A stretch of DNA of 64,000 nucleotides from Halorubrum laminariae (GTDB taxonomy: Archaea > Halobacteriota > Halobacteria > Halobacteriales > Haloferacaceae): positions 1 to 64,000 of the forward strand of contig NZ_JANHDL010000012.1 of NCBI RefSeq assembly GCF_024494655.1. Reading direction: 5' to 3'. This document shows positions 62,894 to 64,000 of the stretch, piece after piece. The translations under genes were made by a program, and so were the position numbers. The notes beneath the pieces were generated by a model. It worked only from the letters and a program-made list of their open reading frames with translations, searched no databases and was not told the DNA's origin. Position 1 is the first letter of the stretch, and each line of letters starts with the position of its first letter.

Positions 62894-64000
62894 GTGTCAG
62901 AACCGTCGCATCTGCGGTTCTTCCCGTACGAGGAACCCTACCCGAACCAGCGCGAGGCGATGGACAGGGTCGCCAACGCGCTGGACAGGGGCCAAGACGT
63001 GCTGTTCGAGGGCGCGCCCGGGACGGGAAAGACCCTCTCCGCGCTCGTGCCCGCGCTCGACCACGCCCGCGAGCACGACCGCACGGTGGTCATCACCACC
63101 AACGTCCACCAGCAGATGCGTCAGTTCGTCGAGGACGCCCGCGCGATAACGCGCGAAGAGCCGATCCGCGCGGTCGTCTTCAAGGGGAAGTCCTCGATGT
63201 GTCACATCGACGTTGACTACCAGGAGTGTCAGACGCTCAGAGACACCACGCGCGATCTGGTCGAGACCGAAAGCGAGGTTCGCGAACTGGAGGCGCGTCA
63301 ACGCGAACTGCTGGCCGAGAGCCGCGAGGGCGACGCGGGCGCGGCGGAGGCTCGCGAGTCGGTCATGGAGGCGCTCGACGACTTGGAAGACGAGATCGAC
63401 GAGTACGAGACCGCAAACGTCTGTGCGCACTACAGAAACAACCTCACGCGAGACACGGACGACTTCTTCGCGTGGCTCTTCGAGGACGTTCGCACGCCCG
63501 AGGGCGTGTACGCGTACGCGGACGAGCGAGACCTGTGTGGCTACGAGCTGCTCAAAGAGGGTATGGAGGGCGTCGACCTCGTCGTCTGTAACTACCACCA
63601 CCTGCTCGACCCCCAGATCAGAGAGCAGTTCTTCCGGTGGATCGACCGCGACCCCTCCGAGATCGTGACCGTGTTCGACGAGGCGCACAACGTCGAAGAC
63701 GCCGCCCGCGACCACGCCACCCGGACGCTGACCGAGAACACCCTCGACGCGGCTCTCGACGAACTCGACGAGAGCGACGACTCACGTGCCGGGGCGGCCG
63801 AGAACGTGCTTCGGGCGTTCCGCGACGCGCTCGCGGAGACCTACGACGACGCGCTCGGCTTCGGCGACCGCGAGTCGATAGGCGAGAACTGGGAGGACGT
63901 GTCGATAGCGAACGACGACCGCCGCGACGACCTCACGCTCGCCTTCCTCCGCCGCTACGAGGGGGCGGGGATCGATACCGAGACGGAACTCGCCGTCCAG
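62894..64000 (+). CDS. XPD/Rad3-like DNA helicase (partial, 3' end outside window)
   Basis: This is a superfamily 2 5'-3' helicase with an iron-sulfur cluster. The visible 369 residues have Walker A APGTGKT (41-47) and four Cys (103, 112, 177, 215) in the expected FeS-domain places. The DEAH box is in VFDEAHNVEDAARD (262-265). The start is GTG at 62894, supported by a TTTTATTTT box about 27 bp upstream. Motifs III-VI lie beyond the edge. Whether it is the XPD or the DinG-like branch is undecided. Confidence 0.9.
   Translation, partial: MSEPSHLRFFPYEEPYPNQREAMDRVANALDRGQDVLFEGAPGTGKTLSALVPALDHAREHDRTVVITTNVHQQMRQFVEDARAITREEPIRAVVFKGKSSMCHIDVDYQECQTLRDTTRDLVETESEVRELEARQRELLAESREGDAGAAEARESVMEALDDLEDEIDEYETANVCAHYRNNLTRDTDDFFAWLFEDVRTPEGVYAYADERDLCGYELLKEGMEGVDLVVCNYHHLLDPQIREQFFRWIDRDPSEIVTVFDEAHNVEDAARDHATRTLTENTLDAALDELDESDDSRAGAAENVLRAFRDALAETYDDALGFGDRESIGENWEDVSIANDDRRDDLTLAFLRRYEGAGIDTETELAVQ

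Overview
This 64 kb window is chromosomal DNA of a halophilic archaeon, most likely in or near Halorubrum. The evidence is the haloarchaeal 16S 5' end at the left edge, high GC, strongly acidic proteins, short-leader TATA promoters and many families known mainly from haloarchaea. The genus is inferred; it was not tested.

Layout. 1-0.4 kb: start of a 16S rRNA gene reading out of the window, with two rRNA promoters. 0.5-10.3 kb: MC1 chromatin protein, pyrD, valS, a methyltransferase, paired MgtE-like membrane proteins and small conserved proteins. 10.3-11.5 kb: aspartate kinase. 11.9-16.6 kb: a replication origin of oriC1 type. The oapA-oapB-oapC genes diverge from orc1/cdc6 across an AT-rich unwinding region flanked by two inverted origin recognition boxes. 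16.7-19.5 kb: signal peptidase and the PolD small subunit. 19.7-25.6 kb: IMPACT protein, PspAB, MBL hydrolase, PHP protein and several haloarchaeal small proteins. 25.7-28.3 kb: hemB, a ferredoxin flanked by inverted copies of a structured repeat, and RNase P RNA. 28.4-37.1 kb: AMMECR1 protein, pncB, a surface metalloprotease-like protein, a nicotinamidase-like enzyme, a zinc-finger microprotein, a decayed TnpB-type remnant, crtB and hisD. 37.3-41.7 kb: a phosphonate-type ABC transporter operon ending in a HAD phosphatase. 41.8-44.1 kb: divergent TetR and MATE genes around a perfect palindrome. 44.2-48.2 kb: A-type Fe-S carrier, dodecin, tRNA-Lys with scattered copies of its 3' end, hisG and a GIY-YIG protein. 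48.2-55.0 kb: PCNA, phosphohexomutase, Hjc, Rio1, a KH protein and a LUD protein. 55.3-64.0 kb: thermosome, hemL, an Amt-PII fusion, RadA, an ACT-domain protein and the start of an XPD-like helicase.

The region is core genome rich in replication and repair genes (orc1, polD1, pcn, hjc, radA, XPD-like), heme (hemB, hemL), histidine (hisD, hisG) and NAD salvage. Accessory signals are small. The strongest unexplained one is a dispersed intergenic repeat, seen four times, whose stems keep pairing while their sequence changes. The Amt-PII fusion with a substituted T-loop tyrosine is the most notable protein.
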